Numbered from the stretch's first letter, positions 52,205 through 61,467 are shown. The stretch is 64,000 bases of DNA from Sphingobacteruim zhuxiongii (GCF_009557615.1 NZ_CP045652.1:3782001-3846000), one strand, 5' to 3'. A program made the numbers and translations. Notes: a model not told the origin generated them from the letters alone.

Positions 52205-52693
52205 ATGTCAAGCAGTTTAAAGAACCTTTCGGATTTTTCCCATATTCAAGTTGGTAGTGCAGCGGAGCTGAAATTTGCAATTGTGGTATCGCAATGGAAT
52301 GCAAAGATTACTGGTGCTTTATTAAATGGAGCGTACAAAGGTTTATTAGATCACGGAGCAAAAGAAGAGAATATCGAACTTATTGAAGTTCCAGGAAGCT
52401 ATGAATTAATCGCAGGAAGCGACATTGCTTTACGCAATCAGGAACTTGATGCTGTTATTGCATTAGGTTGCGTGATTCAGGGTGAAACAAGACATTTTGA
52501 TTTCATTTGTCAGGCGGTGGGAACCGAGCTTGCTCAGGTAGGATTAAAACATAGTAAACCTGTTATTTTTGGCGTGTTAACAACCGACAACTTGCAACAA
52601 GCGATTGACCGCGCTGGTGGTAAGCATGGGAATAAGGGCGAAGAAGCCGCTATTACAGCCATTCAGATGGGCTTAATTCACAAAACTCATTAA
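52205..52693 (+). CDS. ribH: 6,7-dimethyl-8-ribityllumazine synthase
   Basis: 162 residues from ATG 52205; an upstream TTG in frame would run into the terminator. Penultimate step of riboflavin synthesis. Family blocks: FAIVVSQWNAKITGALLNGA, VPGSYELIAGSDIAL, ALGCVIQGETRHFDFIC with the catalytic His, PVIFGVLTTDNLQQAIDRAGG with the conserved Arg, and GNKGEEAA. Usual length for the icosahedral or pentameric enzyme. Other rib genes are not in the window. Confidence 0.96.
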   Translation: MSSSLKNLSDFSHIQVGSAAELKFAIVVSQWNAKITGALLNGAYKGLLDHGAKEENIELIEVPGSYELIAGSDIALRNQELDAVIALGCVIQGETRHFDFICQAVGTELAQVGLKHSKPVIFGVLTTDNLQQAIDRAGGKHGNKGEEAAITAIQMGLIHKTH

Positions 52694-52720
52694 TGGTATT
52701 GTTTTTGATTAATTAGGAAT

Positions 52721-52846
52721 ATGAAGCGATATCTATTTATAGTTCTAGGTGTTGTGTTCCTTGGATCCAGCATCTTATCTTCATGTGCATCTCAAGCGTG
52801 CGCTGCCTATGGTTCATATCCCAAAAAGAAATATAGAAGCAGGTAA
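52721..52846 (+). CDS. 41-residue lipoprotein (small ORF)
   Basis: ATG 52721 to TAA 52844-52846. The product has a hydrophobic N-terminus and lipobox LSSC with Cys at 22, then SQACAAYGSY and a basic tail PKKKYRSR. A GGAAT lies just before the ATG. Mature part would be only 20 residues. It is co-directional with ribH (27 nt upstream) and the next gene (45 nt downstream). Similar tiny lipoproteins with a CxAY...PKK tail occur in Bacteroidota from memory, but I cannot name the family. Function unknown. Confidence 0.6.
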   Translation: MKRYLFIVLGVVFLGSSILSSCASQACAAYGSYPKKKYRSR

Positions 52847-52891
52847 TCACAAAGCAGGGGGTGTCCTAGTTTCACATTAAATTTCAGTATA

Positions 52892-53614
52892 ATGAAAAAT
52901 AAGAAGAATATAGTTCTCTATATCTACATGTTTCTTATTGTAGCAATAATTCCCTCGCAGCCTATTTTTGCGCAGAGCGGTTCCATCAGTGATAAAATAT
53001 GGAATGCTGTGGGAGGAAAGAACAAATGGGACGACACAAACTTCATGATGTTTACCGTTTCCGGCAATAGTAAATTCAATACTATTAGTACCGAGCGTAA
53101 GTTCCTTTTGGATAAAAAAACAGGGGATGTTCGCTTTGAGGGAAGCATTAAGAATGAAGCAGTCGTACTTTTATTCAATGTTCGTACGCAAAAGTTATCA
53201 GCAGTATTCAATGACAACGGAGCAAATTTGCCGATTCAAGAGTATAAAGATGACTTACCCAACATCATTGAACAATACAATCAAGATTTGAAGGTATTGT
53301 CCCTTCCTGTGACGCTATTGTCTAATTCGACTTTAAGTGATCAAACAGAAAGTAAGATTATTAATGCCGAGCGGTTGAAAAAGATTAACTTCAATAACTT
53401 CTTAGGAAAAGCAGGAAGCATCTATGTCAACGAAGAAACGGGCTTAATTAAGCGAATTGACGTCGACAGCAAGAGTTATACAGTCAATGGCTATAAGGAT
53501 ATCGGAAGTGGACTTGTGCTCCCTACGAGCTTTAAAGGCAGCTCAGACAGCATCACTTATCAGAAGGTTGCTTCGTTCACAGACATGGAACGACAAAAGT
53601 TTAAAACATTTTAA
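52892..53614 (+). CDS. secreted protein of unknown function
   Basis: 240 residues. Signal peptide ending IFAQ (about 28). Then IWNAVGGKNKWDDTNFMMFTVSG, reminiscent of the (A/H)GG...W start of outer-membrane lipoprotein-carrier-like or DUF6503-type proteins, and a beta-rich body with no catalytic motif. The pattern of short strands and NEETGLIKRIDV suggests a LolA/LolB-like half-barrel, but this is a guess. Ends at a strong bidirectional terminator. Possibly in the same transcript as ribH and the small lipoprotein. Confidence 0.75.
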   Translation: MKNKKNIVLYIYMFLIVAIIPSQPIFAQSGSISDKIWNAVGGKNKWDDTNFMMFTVSGNSKFNTISTERKFLLDKKTGDVRFEGSIKNEAVVLLFNVRTQKLSAVFNDNGANLPIQEYKDDLPNIIEQYNQDLKVLSLPVTLLSNSTLSDQTESKIINAERLKKINFNNFLGKAGSIYVNEETGLIKRIDVDSKSYTVNGYKDIGSGLVLPTSFKGSSDSITYQKVASFTDMERQKFKTF

Positions 53615-53615
53615 T

Positions 53616-53645
53616 AAAAAAGCCCGCTTATCGCGGGCTTTTTTA
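53616..53645. terminator. bidirectional terminator
   Basis: Stem AAGCCCGC / GCGGGCTT (53620-53627 and 53633-53640) with A run on the left and T run on the right, between convergent genes. Confidence 0.9.
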
Positions 53646-56129
53646 TTATTCCTGTATATATTCACTTACTCGTCCTACCCTTCCATTCTTCGAAATAGCA
53701 GCCAACTTGATACGCTGACCTTTCGTAACCTTAATTCCCTGTTTCGGAAAAACTAGACTATGTAAAGTAGGCTCACTATTATCGGTGGTGTAGTGAATAA
53801 CAAAACCTGGGTATTCAATATTGGCGAGCAGTTTATTCCCTTGTGCTTTAACGCCTACCGATGGTAATCTATATTGAAATCCTCCGGCAAGTTTATCTAG
53901 TTTTGGTAGTTCCTGTATTCCGACCTTTCTAATAAATGCGGTATAGGTATTATCAAATTCTCTCTTGTCAAACCTACTATCGTCTTCCCAGTGATGTGCC
54001 GGTCTCCAAGCGCGTTCAGCTAATGCAAATAAACGCGGAAGAAGCATATAGTCCATTCGATCAGCCGAAAGTACCGTTTCTTGCCACAGTGCAGCTTTTA
54101 ATCCAATTAAATTAGATTTCCCCTGTTCTGTTAATCTAGTTTTTTGACTAATATACTTGGGATCTAACTTTGCGCCCGCATCTGTATATTTCATATTAGC
54201 AAAGAATGCCTCAGGCAATAACGCAAAGGACTGGTACAAATCAGAGATTGATGCCCACTTTAGTCCAGGTTCACGAAAGTCCTTATCCCATACCATGTCT
54301 AAGTAGTAGTTTGCACAGCTTGCAAAAATAGTTTTGTAACCTGCATTAGCCAGTTTATAAGCTAAGTCTTCTTGTCCCCCGCCGATGACATTATTCCAAA
54401 CATCTAACAACATGCCCTTGTCTGCTAACTTATCATTAACAACCATACCGTCGCCCTTATTAACCATACCTATCTCTTCCCATCCAGCCATTTCTAAGCC
54501 TTTAGACTCGCATAGCGCCTGAATCTTGGAGATATAGTAAGGCCAAACTTCATAAACAGTCTTAAAGCCTTCTCTATTCATCAATTCTTTAACCTTAGGA
54601 GAATTCTCCCAAGAGCCCGCGGGAACCTCGTCACCGCCTAAGGAAATCGTCTTTAACGTCAATCCTGCATCGGAATACATCTTTTGAATATCTGTAATAA
54701 CGACATCTAAAAATCGATATACAGAAGGAAGTGCAGGATTCATTACGTTATCATCCCAGTATTGCGCTGAGCTATATTTTGATTTATCTTCAGCTTCATA
54801 GAGTAAAAACTCTTCTGCTTCCTTTTGTTTACCCTGCGCCATCAAACGCATAAATCGGTGCTCCATGGATTTAATTGCCGCTCGAGCATGTCCAGGAGTT
54901 TCAATTTCTGGAATTACCGTAATATAACGCGCGGACGCATAATTTAAGATTTCTAAAAAGTCTGCACGTGATAAGTAATGTCCCTTCGTTTCGGATACTC
55001 CCGAGCCATAAGCGGGCTGCAAACTATGACCATCTTTAAAATACGGAGACCTGACAGAGCCAATTTCTGTCAATTCAGGTAATGTTGGAATCTCTAAACG
55101 CCAACCTTCATCGTCAATCAAGTGTAAATGCAGTTTGTTGAGCTTATATTGCGCCATCAAATCAAGATATTTCAGGATAACTTCCTTGTCCTTGAAATTT
55201 CTAGCGATATCGATCATCAACCCTCTGTATGAGTAACGCGGCTTATCATGTACTTCAACATATGGTAAATTTACATTTCCAATTCCCAGCAATTGGTCAG
55301 CAGTCAATAGTGATTTAATAGATTGTAAGGCATAGAATATCCCCGAGGGCTTCCCTCCTTTTATTTCAATTCCATTAGCGTTGATTTTGAGTTTATACTC
55401 CTCTTCCCCCATCCCTTCATCGAATAAGACTTTAAATCGCGCTGAACGCACATCAGCATTCGTAAACTTTATTTGTGACAATTGGTCTGCGAAAGCATTC
55501 CACATTGACAGGTCGGTTTTGAAAGCATCATCGACGTAATAGCCTACCGAAACTGATAAACGCAAATTCCCCTTCCCCTCTTTCATTGCATATGGAGTAG
55601 GTAAGATTAATTGATTTCCCTCACCTTTTCTAAGAGCTGTTTTCTCATAAAGGTTAGTAAGAAACTGATTTTGTTCTGTTGCAGATATCTTTAGCGGAGC
55701 TATTATGGGATCATTTATAGGGATAATGTTCTTATTATCTATGTTATGTTGAAGATAGAAACCATTTGGAACGAGAGAAGAATGCGCTATAGGATACGGC
55801 GATTGATATTCAATTCGCAATGAGTCCTGCGCTAATATCGTTCCTCCATCGAAATCTATACTATAAAGATTACCATTTCGATTATGAATATTATAATTTC
55901 CAAAACTACCCTCTTGGATTGGGTACATTGAATTAAACCATAAAGAATAGTTTTTCAATTCAAGATTACTGCTCCCTTTATTTATTAAAGTTAACTGAAG
56001 CCCAAGGCTATCTTTACCATTGTATTGGGCACTATAATCCCATTTCACTTGGAAATCTTGCTTCTGTGCAAAAGCACTGGTCATACTTGACATGAGAATA
56101 ACTAAAGCCATTTTCGTGAATATTCGCAT
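53646..56129 (-). CDS. beta-N-acetylhexosaminidase (GH20)
   Basis: 827 residues. Signal peptide ending AFAQ. N-terminal carbohydrate-binding CHB/HEX-like domain (about 25-165), GH20b domain (about 165-300), catalytic (beta/alpha)8 barrel from about 305 (YSYRGLMIDIARNFKDK), with HLHLIDDEGWRLEIP, PEIETPGHARA and the catalytic Asp-Glu pair in LGGDEVPAG near 495-500. A C-terminal chitobiase-type beta domain (ending near 827, with HYTTDNSEPT) follows. Removes terminal GlcNAc/GalNAc from chitooligosaccharides or glycans by substrate-assisted catalysis. Stands alone. Confidence 0.94.
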   Translation of the reverse strand: MRIFTKMALVILMSSMTSAFAQKQDFQVKWDYSAQYNGKDSLGLQLTLINKGSSNLELKNYSLWFNSMYPIQEGSFGNYNIHNRNGNLYSIDFDGGTILAQDSLRIEYQSPYPIAHSSLVPNGFYLQHNIDNKNIIPINDPIIAPLKISATEQNQFLTNLYEKTALRKGEGNQLILPTPYAMKEGKGNLRLSVSVGYYVDDAFKTDLSMWNAFADQLSQIKFTNADVRSARFKVLFDEGMGEEEYKLKINANGIEIKGGKPSGIFYALQSIKSLLTADQLLGIGNVNLPYVEVHDKPRYSYRGLMIDIARNFKDKEVILKYLDLMAQYKLNKLHLHLIDDEGWRLEIPTLPELTEIGSVRSPYFKDGHSLQPAYGSGVSETKGHYLSRADFLEILNYASARYITVIPEIETPGHARAAIKSMEHRFMRLMAQGKQKEAEEFLLYEAEDKSKYSSAQYWDDNVMNPALPSVYRFLDVVITDIQKMYSDAGLTLKTISLGGDEVPAGSWENSPKVKELMNREGFKTVYEVWPYYISKIQALCESKGLEMAGWEEIGMVNKGDGMVVNDKLADKGMLLDVWNNVIGGGQEDLAYKLANAGYKTIFASCANYYLDMVWDKDFREPGLKWASISDLYQSFALLPEAFFANMKYTDAGAKLDPKYISQKTRLTEQGKSNLIGLKAALWQETVLSADRMDYMLLPRLFALAERAWRPAHHWEDDSRFDKREFDNTYTAFIRKVGIQELPKLDKLAGGFQYRLPSVGVKAQGNKLLANIEYPGFVIHYTTDNSEPTLHSLVFPKQGIKVTKGQRIKLAAISKNGRVGRVSEYIQE

Positions 56130-56196
56130 ATTTTAATTATAGTTAAAGCTTAAAAGTAGCGAAAAAAGACGTTTTTACAATTTTTCAAAAAATATT

Positions 56197-56226
56197 TTGT
56201 AGATAAAAAACTAAATTCTATATTTG
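56197..56226 (+). promoter_or_regulatory. promoter of tRNA-Glu
   Basis: TTG (56197-56199), 19-nt spacer, TATATTTG (56219-56226), 18 nt before the tRNA. Confidence 0.75.
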
Positions 56227-56244
56227 CACACCGAAACACAATAA

Positions 56245-56316
56245 GGCCCGTTCGTCTAGGGGTTAGGACGTAAGATTTTCATTCTTGAAACAGGGGTTCG
56301 ATTCCCCTACGGGCTA
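56245..56316 (+). tRNA. tRNA-Glu (anticodon TTC)
   Basis: Cloverleaf folds: acceptor GGCCCGT / ACGGGCT, D arm GTCT...AGGAC, anticodon stem TAAGA / TCTTG with loop TTTTCAT (anticodon TTC), T arm AGGGG TTCGATT CCCCT, discriminator A. CCA is not encoded. The first pair is G1-U72 and the first anticodon-stem pair is U-G. Own promoter upstream and terminator downstream. Confidence 0.95.
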
Positions 56317-56320
56317 CGAA

Positions 56321-56348
56321 AAGCGACTTTATCAAGTCGCTTTTTTTT
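56321..56348 (+). terminator. terminator of tRNA-Glu
   Basis: Stem AAGCGACTT / AAGTCGCTT (56321-56329 and 56334-56342), 4-nt loop, then six further T. Confidence 0.88.
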
Positions 56349-56440
56349 GTTTTATAGTGAGTAAGAGAAATCTCTATCTTTATTTACAAATATCTGCATG
56401 CTTAGTTTAAGCATCGGAGTACTTTAGAAAACGAAACAAA

Positions 56441-57319
56441 ATGAAATTCGGAAAAGTAGAAGATCCTTCAAATATCGATTTTAACATTCCTACAACACCA
56501 ACGGAAACGACGAGTTTATTAAATAAATATAAAGTCGACAAACCTATGGAAGTTTATGTTGGTTGTGCGAAATGGAATCGAATTGATCTGAAAGGATTCT
56601 ATCCGCGTGGTACAAAAGATGAATTGAGTTACTATTCAACACAGTTCAATTCGATTGAGCTAAATGCTACCTTTTACAAATCGCCAACAAAACAACAAGT
56701 TGAAACGTGGAAAGCCAAAACAAGCGAACACTTTAGATTCTTCCCGAAAATACCGCAATCCATAAGTCATTTTGGACGTCTATTAAATTTCGAATCAAAA
56801 GTAGACGCGTTTGTAGACTCCACGGTTTTGTTTGAGGAAAAATTAGGCATGGCATTTCTTCAGATGATCAATAATTTTAAACCAAAGGATTTTGATAGAG
56901 TTGTGCATTTCCTAGAAAGTTTTCCTAAAGGCTATCCATTGGCGGTAGAAGTTCGTAATGAGGAATGGTTTGAACCTGAGATAGCAGAAAAGCTCTATCA
57001 ATTGCTCGAGCGCACCGAAATGACAAATATCATCGTTGATACGCCAGGACGTCGCGATATGATGCACATGCGACTAACAACACCAACGGCATTTGTCCGA
57101 TATGTAGCCTCATACCATCCCTCAGACTATGAGCGATTGGATCAATGGGTGGAGAGAATTGTTGAATGGAAAACAGCAGGCTTACAAAACTTATATTTCT
57201 TTATTCATCAGGCGATGGATGTAGAAACCCCATTATTAGCTAGTTATTTTATTAAAAAACTGAATAAAGCAATCGGAACAGATTTAAACATACCTTCTAA
57301 GGCAAGTTTGCTGAAATAA
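56441..57319 (+). CDS. DUF72 family protein
   Basis: 292 residues. Matches the DUF72 (YecE) family: VGCAKWN near 41-47, FYPRGTKDELSYYSTQFNSIELNATFY near 54-80, FRFFPKIPQSISHF, AVEVRNEEWF, FVRYVASYHPSDYERL near the C-terminus and the final NLYFFIHQ. It has a TIM-barrel fold with no established reaction; metal-binding sugar-isomerase-like activity has been suggested. Leader about 95 nt after the tRNA terminator; single gene. Confidence 0.88.
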   Translation: MKFGKVEDPSNIDFNIPTTPTETTSLLNKYKVDKPMEVYVGCAKWNRIDLKGFYPRGTKDELSYYSTQFNSIELNATFYKSPTKQQVETWKAKTSEHFRFFPKIPQSISHFGRLLNFESKVDAFVDSTVLFEEKLGMAFLQMINNFKPKDFDRVVHFLESFPKGYPLAVEVRNEEWFEPEIAEKLYQLLERTEMTNIIVDTPGRRDMMHMRLTTPTAFVRYVASYHPSDYERLDQWVERIVEWKTAGLQNLYFFIHQAMDVETPLLASYFIKKLNKAIGTDLNIPSKASLLK

Positions 57320-57360
57320 CCATATCCTTTATTGGGCGCCGTAAAAGTTAGCGGAAAAAT

Positions 57361-57390
57361 AAAAAGGCCATCTTTTCGATAGCCTTTTTT
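57361..57390. terminator. bidirectional terminator
   Basis: AAAAAGGC / GCCTTTTT with inner ATC / GAT (57361-57368 to 57382-57389, one mismatch pair) between convergent genes. Confidence 0.8.
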
Positions 57391-57410
57391 ATGTCGTAGG
57401 TGTGAAAAGA

Positions 57411-57839
57411 TTAAATCTTTTCAACTTCCGTAATTTGATTCCCTTGTTTCGAACGCGCGTATTTATACTTCACGGCTTGATTTAACCCTAAAACCATTCC
57501 CGCTAAATTATCATTAAAATAAACGGTATCTCTCGTTTCATTATCGCGAATAAAGCCATAGTGTCCGATTTCGTTATAGAAAGACACTTTGCCAAAGCGA
57601 TATTCTTCGGTTGGATCAGCAGGACGTTGCAAGTCCTCTTCTTTGAACTTGTACTGCTGCGTTGGTGGGGTATCGGAAATATTCCCAAATTCGTCAACAT
57701 AGGCAAACATTTCTTCTAAAGATTTCCCTTTATTGTTGTTTGACTTGTTAACTTCTCTTCTTTCTTGTTTCTCTTGTTTCTTCTGAAGTTTTTTCTTTGC
57801 GGTTTCTTTTTTCTTAAAGGTGAGTTGACTTTTAGCCAT
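57411..57839 (-). CDS. cold-shock-domain protein with basic N-terminal extension
   Basis: 142 residues. Residues 1-45 are Lys/Gln/Glu-rich (KKKETAKKKLQKKQEKQER), then a spacer with EEMFAYVDEFGNISDTPP, then a cold-shock domain about 80-142: YRFGKVSFYNEIGHYGFIRD (RNP1-like) and TVYFND (RNP2-like, with Tyr for Phe). Longer than the 65-70-residue CspA; larger CSD proteins with basic tails are common in Bacteroidota. Predicted RNA- or ssDNA-binding in the cytoplasm. The 500-nt region upstream holds no gene, so it may contain a long leader. Confidence 0.82.
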   Translation of the reverse strand: MAKSQLTFKKKETAKKKLQKKQEKQERREVNKSNNNKGKSLEEMFAYVDEFGNISDTPPTQQYKFKEEDLQRPADPTEEYRFGKVSFYNEIGHYGFIRDNETRDTVYFNDNLAGMVLGLNQAVKYKYARSKQGNQITEVEKI

Positions 57840-58343
57840 TAAATCGTATTAAGGGTGAATAAATAAGGAAGATTGATATCTTAAGAAGGGAGTTGCGCCT
57901 TGGATATAAGAGATATGATCCTTTGTGAATGTTCCAAAGATACGAATAATAACGTAATATCCCAAGTGAATAAAAGTGAGTTAAGGTGATGGTTTTGAGA
58001 GAGAAAATCTAAGCATTTCTTAAAATATCCACTATAGAAATCCCCTATTCGGATAACATCGATATTATGCTTATAAATTCTAAAATCTATGTTTAGCTGT
58101 ACCACTCATTACAGCGCAATCAATACAACAAGAATTTAGCTTTATCCAAGCTCGATAAAATGATATAAGATGCTTTGTAAATCACCCTTCGGCGACTAAT
58201 TCCCATCCATTTGTAAACAAAAGATAAGTCCCATCAAATCATTGGCGATTATGCGCTTTGAAGGGACCTACTGGAATTTGATTGTTTGATTAAACAAGGG
58301 CTGTTTTTAAGGCAAAAGGCATCCAAAATTAAACGATGTGATT
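57840..58343. other. intergenic region upstream of the cold-shock gene
   Basis: About 500 bases without a convincing gene. The 74-codon ORF at 57881-58105 has no motif. No strong hairpin or exact -7 box was seen. A long 5' leader, as in cspA, is possible. Confidence 0.35.
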
Positions 58344-58562
58344 TTACTCTTCATACAAACGTTCTGCATCCAGTCCGAGTGCCGAGATACAAGTTAAGAT
58401 GTTTACAATTTGCATATTGACTCCTTGTAAAGACACTAAATAACCATTGACGTATGGAGCAATTTTCCATTCATTGATTGAATTCACCTCGTTCAAGACT
58501 TCCTGTACTCGTTGCAATTGTTGTTGCGTCGCGGTGCTGATTTCGAATTTTAAGCTTTCCAT
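58344..58562 (-). CDS. small HMA-like protein lacking CxxC
   Basis: 72 residues. Preceded by AGGAGG 9 nt before the ATG, a strong Shine-Dalgarno that is unusual in this window. Sequence MESLKFEISTATQQQLQRV, then VLNEVNSINEWKI, then GYLVSL, then a helix ending ALGLDAERLYEE. This spacing resembles the beta-alpha-beta-beta-alpha-beta layout of heavy-metal-associated domains (MxSLKFKTNIKCGGC type), but the metal-binding cysteines are absent (STATQQ instead). Fold assignment is inference. Alone, between the cold-shock gene and the DUF5916 gene. Confidence 0.65.
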   Translation of the reverse strand: MESLKFEISTATQQQLQRVQEVLNEVNSINEWKIAPYVNGYLVSLQGVNMQIVNILTCISALGLDAERLYEE

Positions 58563-58771
58563 GATGTTAATCCTCCTATTTAATAATGTGTATAATTAAA
58601 GAATATAAGTCTTGAAGACCCTCAGTTTAAACGAATGGAGATTCGTTAAGCATTCGACCTATACCTATCAAATGCTTAATACAATTTAACAACTAAATTG
58701 TTGATTAACAAATCATTGCGAAAATAATGTAATAAATACGTGTTATTATGTAATGAGAACTGATTTTTCAA

Positions 58772-61441
58772 TTACAGTGCGAACCAGTAGTTCATTTTTA
58801 ACATAATCGTGTTCACACCTTGAAAGCCGAACATACGATCAATATTATTCCCCCAAGTAGGATAGTATCGAGGATCTTGACGCGAGCGATTATGTTCCCA
58901 TACTAAGTATACTGTAGATCCTGGTTTATATTCCCAACGTGCTACAAAATTTGAACGGAACTCGTTGAAACTGAAGTTAGGATCTTTAAAGCTGTATGTT
59001 TTTCCGTCTTTATGGACATCATACTCTTCCGCACTACTTGTCAGCTCCTGCTCAGTAATGCTAGAAAAACGATCCTCATATTCCCTCGATTTAGTATCCA
59101 TTGCCGTTTTAAAGCGATCATATCGAGCTGTTGATGTAAATGGTGATCCATAGTACTGAATAGAAATATCCGGCGTTAAATTAACCTGCATGTTCATCGT
59201 AATACCGTAAGTCCGCTGCTTCATCCGACCTAATATGTATTCGATGCTCTCTTGGTTATTTTCTATCGCCTTAACCGTACTTACATATTGCAATTCATCC
59301 GTATTATTTGCATAGTTGAATTGCGTGGTCAACTTAACATGCCTACCTAATCGGAAGATAAAGCTTGGCTGCAACATGTTGTAGGAAGTATTTTCAGAAA
59401 TATAATGTCGACCGTTATAAAGCATTTTAAACACAACACGTTTCGCGCGATCTGTACTTAAATCAACATTGGTTTCAAAATTAGAACCATAACGCATATC
59501 AGGTCCTCCACGTAACCGACGACTATCTACAGTATTCCAGCTAAAAGACTCTTTCAGATCCATTTCAAAACGATGCGTCGTACTTAGACTTCTCCAACGG
59601 ATAGCCACATCATTATTGATAGGCTGTCCACCGAAGTTCCATATATTCTTTTGTGTCAAGTTAATTCCTGCAAATCGAAATGGCCCCCAGGGGTCAGTTT
59701 TTCGAAAAGCAATCTCCGACTCATTCAAAAGATAGTCTGACTCCTTGTTATAGCCGACATCATTCAAGTCAAAGCCTGGTGAGGACCAGTTAAATGTTTG
59801 TGAATAGTTCCATTGCGCATTACCTTTTTTACCAGCTTTAACATAACCTCCAGTTCCCGATAAGGAAGTAGCGTCAGGATCAAGATGAAGATAATCTTGA
59901 GCAGATTCACGGTGATAATAGTGAGTCGCATTTCTTTTCTTCTGTAGAATCGCAGTCGATGAACCATTTAAGGTACTATACATTGCTTTTGCATCTATAT
60001 AATACAAACGGTTAACAAAATATTGAGTAAAATCCAAACCGGCCGTTAACGCGTTTTCGACTAATACTTCCTTCAAATGTACTTCATCTAACTTTCGATT
60101 TACAGAAGTAACCATCCCGCCGAAGAGGGTATTACCATTCCAATTTTTCTGTAATCGCGCTACCGTATAATTTGTCAGAGGCTCAGTGACCTCCTCACCC
60201 CGGATGCCCTTTCTAGATGTCTGCGATTGCGTTTTAGCGGTGATACTTTCTAACAGTCCAACAGTAAGTCCATTTTTATTGGTCCCCGTTAGCTTCATGG
60301 CTCCAAGGATAGGTATAAAACTAGGCGTGCTAGCAAAGTTTTCGATGTTGTCAATTCCCTGTGGCTTGTACGCCGGCATAGCACCAATCCGGCGAGAATA
60401 AAACATTTGACCGCGTTCGTTATTATCAAACTCAAGAATATGCTTTCCCTCGAGAAAAAACGGACGCTTTTCATCGTAAAAGACCTCATAGGCGGTCAAA
60501 TTCATAACGGATGGATCCAATTCAACCTGCCCATAATCTGGGTTAACAGTCATATCGACGGTATAGTCGCTCAATGAAAATTTCGCATCTAATCCTCCAT
60601 TCAATTGGAATTTCTGACCTTTTTGAAAGGGGCTGTTCTGTATTTTTGGTGAATTGACATACTTTGTCATTGCATACGGAAGAAACTCTACTCCCCTAGG
60701 TTTGGGTAAATCATCCATGCCATGCATCTCTCCAAAAGAAAAGACGTGACCGTTATTTTTTATAGGGATTAAACTCCAATTCTGGACTTCATTATTTCTA
60801 CGGATAATCCGACGAACATGTAATCCCCAAACTCCATCAGAATTCTTTTGATTATACCGTAGTTGACTAAAAGGAATTCGAAGTTCGGCGGTCCAAGAAG
60901 AATCCTGCAGATTAATATGTGTACGACCTTCCCAAACGGCATTCCAACTTAAATTTACGGATAGCTTGTCTGTTACGGTAAGATCTGTTTTATTGCCTCC
61001 TAAGTTTATATTAAACTCAGGTGCTACTCGATAATCGTGATACGTATCAAATGCTATACTAATTAAATCACCATTCGTATTATCATCCCGATTGCCGATA
61101 AAGGAGTTCATGGTTTCCGGATGAGCGTCCTTACAATAAACCCCGACGTAAATATTTTTGTCATCATAAAATAGCTTAACCCGCGTCCAAGAGTCCGTAT
61201 GCACGCGCTCAAAGGGAATAACTTGCGAGAACTTCTCCGACCAGCTGCCCTCATTTTGCCAGATTCCCTCATCGAGCTTCCCGTCAATACTTGGTTTTTG
61301 ATCAGTTAGCTTGCTAATATTATACTTTCTTTTATAAGCATCTTCAAAGGTGACCACTTCTTTCCGTGCTTCTTGAGCTCGTAAAACTGTGCTAACACTG
61401 AATAGCGATAGAAGGGCAAGCCCCATGATCAAATTTTTCAA
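58772..61441 (-). CDS. DUF5916 protein with CBM9-like N-terminal domain
   Basis: 889 residues. Signal peptide ending LRAQ (about 22). Residues 45-240 match the carbohydrate-binding-module-9-like domain (PSIDGKLDEGIWQ, VKLFYDDKNIYVGVYCKD, WTAELRIPFSQLRY). The rest is the DUF5916 region with barrel-like alternation, GLDAKFSLSDYTVDMTVNPDYGQVELDPS (over two strands) and FFLEG, ending in aromatic NYWFAL, as expected for an outer-membrane barrel. Function unknown; relatives are often outer-membrane proteins near degradative genes. A possible -7 box TACATTTG lies at 61475-61468, with TTG 16 nt upstream. Confidence 0.85.
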   Translation of the reverse strand: MKNLIMGLALLSLFSVSTVLRAQEARKEVVTFEDAYKRKYNISKLTDQKPSIDGKLDEGIWQNEGSWSEKFSQVIPFERVHTDSWTRVKLFYDDKNIYVGVYCKDAHPETMNSFIGNRDDNTNGDLISIAFDTYHDYRVAPEFNINLGGNKTDLTVTDKLSVNLSWNAVWEGRTHINLQDSSWTAELRIPFSQLRYNQKNSDGVWGLHVRRIIRRNNEVQNWSLIPIKNNGHVFSFGEMHGMDDLPKPRGVEFLPYAMTKYVNSPKIQNSPFQKGQKFQLNGGLDAKFSLSDYTVDMTVNPDYGQVELDPSVMNLTAYEVFYDEKRPFFLEGKHILEFDNNERGQMFYSRRIGAMPAYKPQGIDNIENFASTPSFIPILGAMKLTGTNKNGLTVGLLESITAKTQSQTSRKGIRGEEVTEPLTNYTVARLQKNWNGNTLFGGMVTSVNRKLDEVHLKEVLVENALTAGLDFTQYFVNRLYYIDAKAMYSTLNGSSTAILQKKRNATHYYHRESAQDYLHLDPDATSLSGTGGYVKAGKKGNAQWNYSQTFNWSSPGFDLNDVGYNKESDYLLNESEIAFRKTDPWGPFRFAGINLTQKNIWNFGGQPINNDVAIRWRSLSTTHRFEMDLKESFSWNTVDSRRLRGGPDMRYGSNFETNVDLSTDRAKRVVFKMLYNGRHYISENTSYNMLQPSFIFRLGRHVKLTTQFNYANNTDELQYVSTVKAIENNQESIEYILGRMKQRTYGITMNMQVNLTPDISIQYYGSPFTSTARYDRFKTAMDTKSREYEDRFSSITEQELTSSAEEYDVHKDGKTYSFKDPNFSFNEFRSNFVARWEYKPGSTVYLVWEHNRSRQDPRYYPTWGNNIDRMFGFQGVNTIMLKMNYWFAL

Positions 61442-61467
61442 GGCAATGTAGGTTTTGTTGACAGCCT

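Noticed and set aside
53457..53756. 99-codon ORF over the terminator at 53616
   Set aside because: Out of frame over the end of one gene and antisense to the hexosaminidase; a shadow ORF.
57881..58105. 74-codon ORF upstream of the cold-shock gene
   Set aside because: No domain, no ribosome-binding site, biased composition; more likely part of a leader or spacer.
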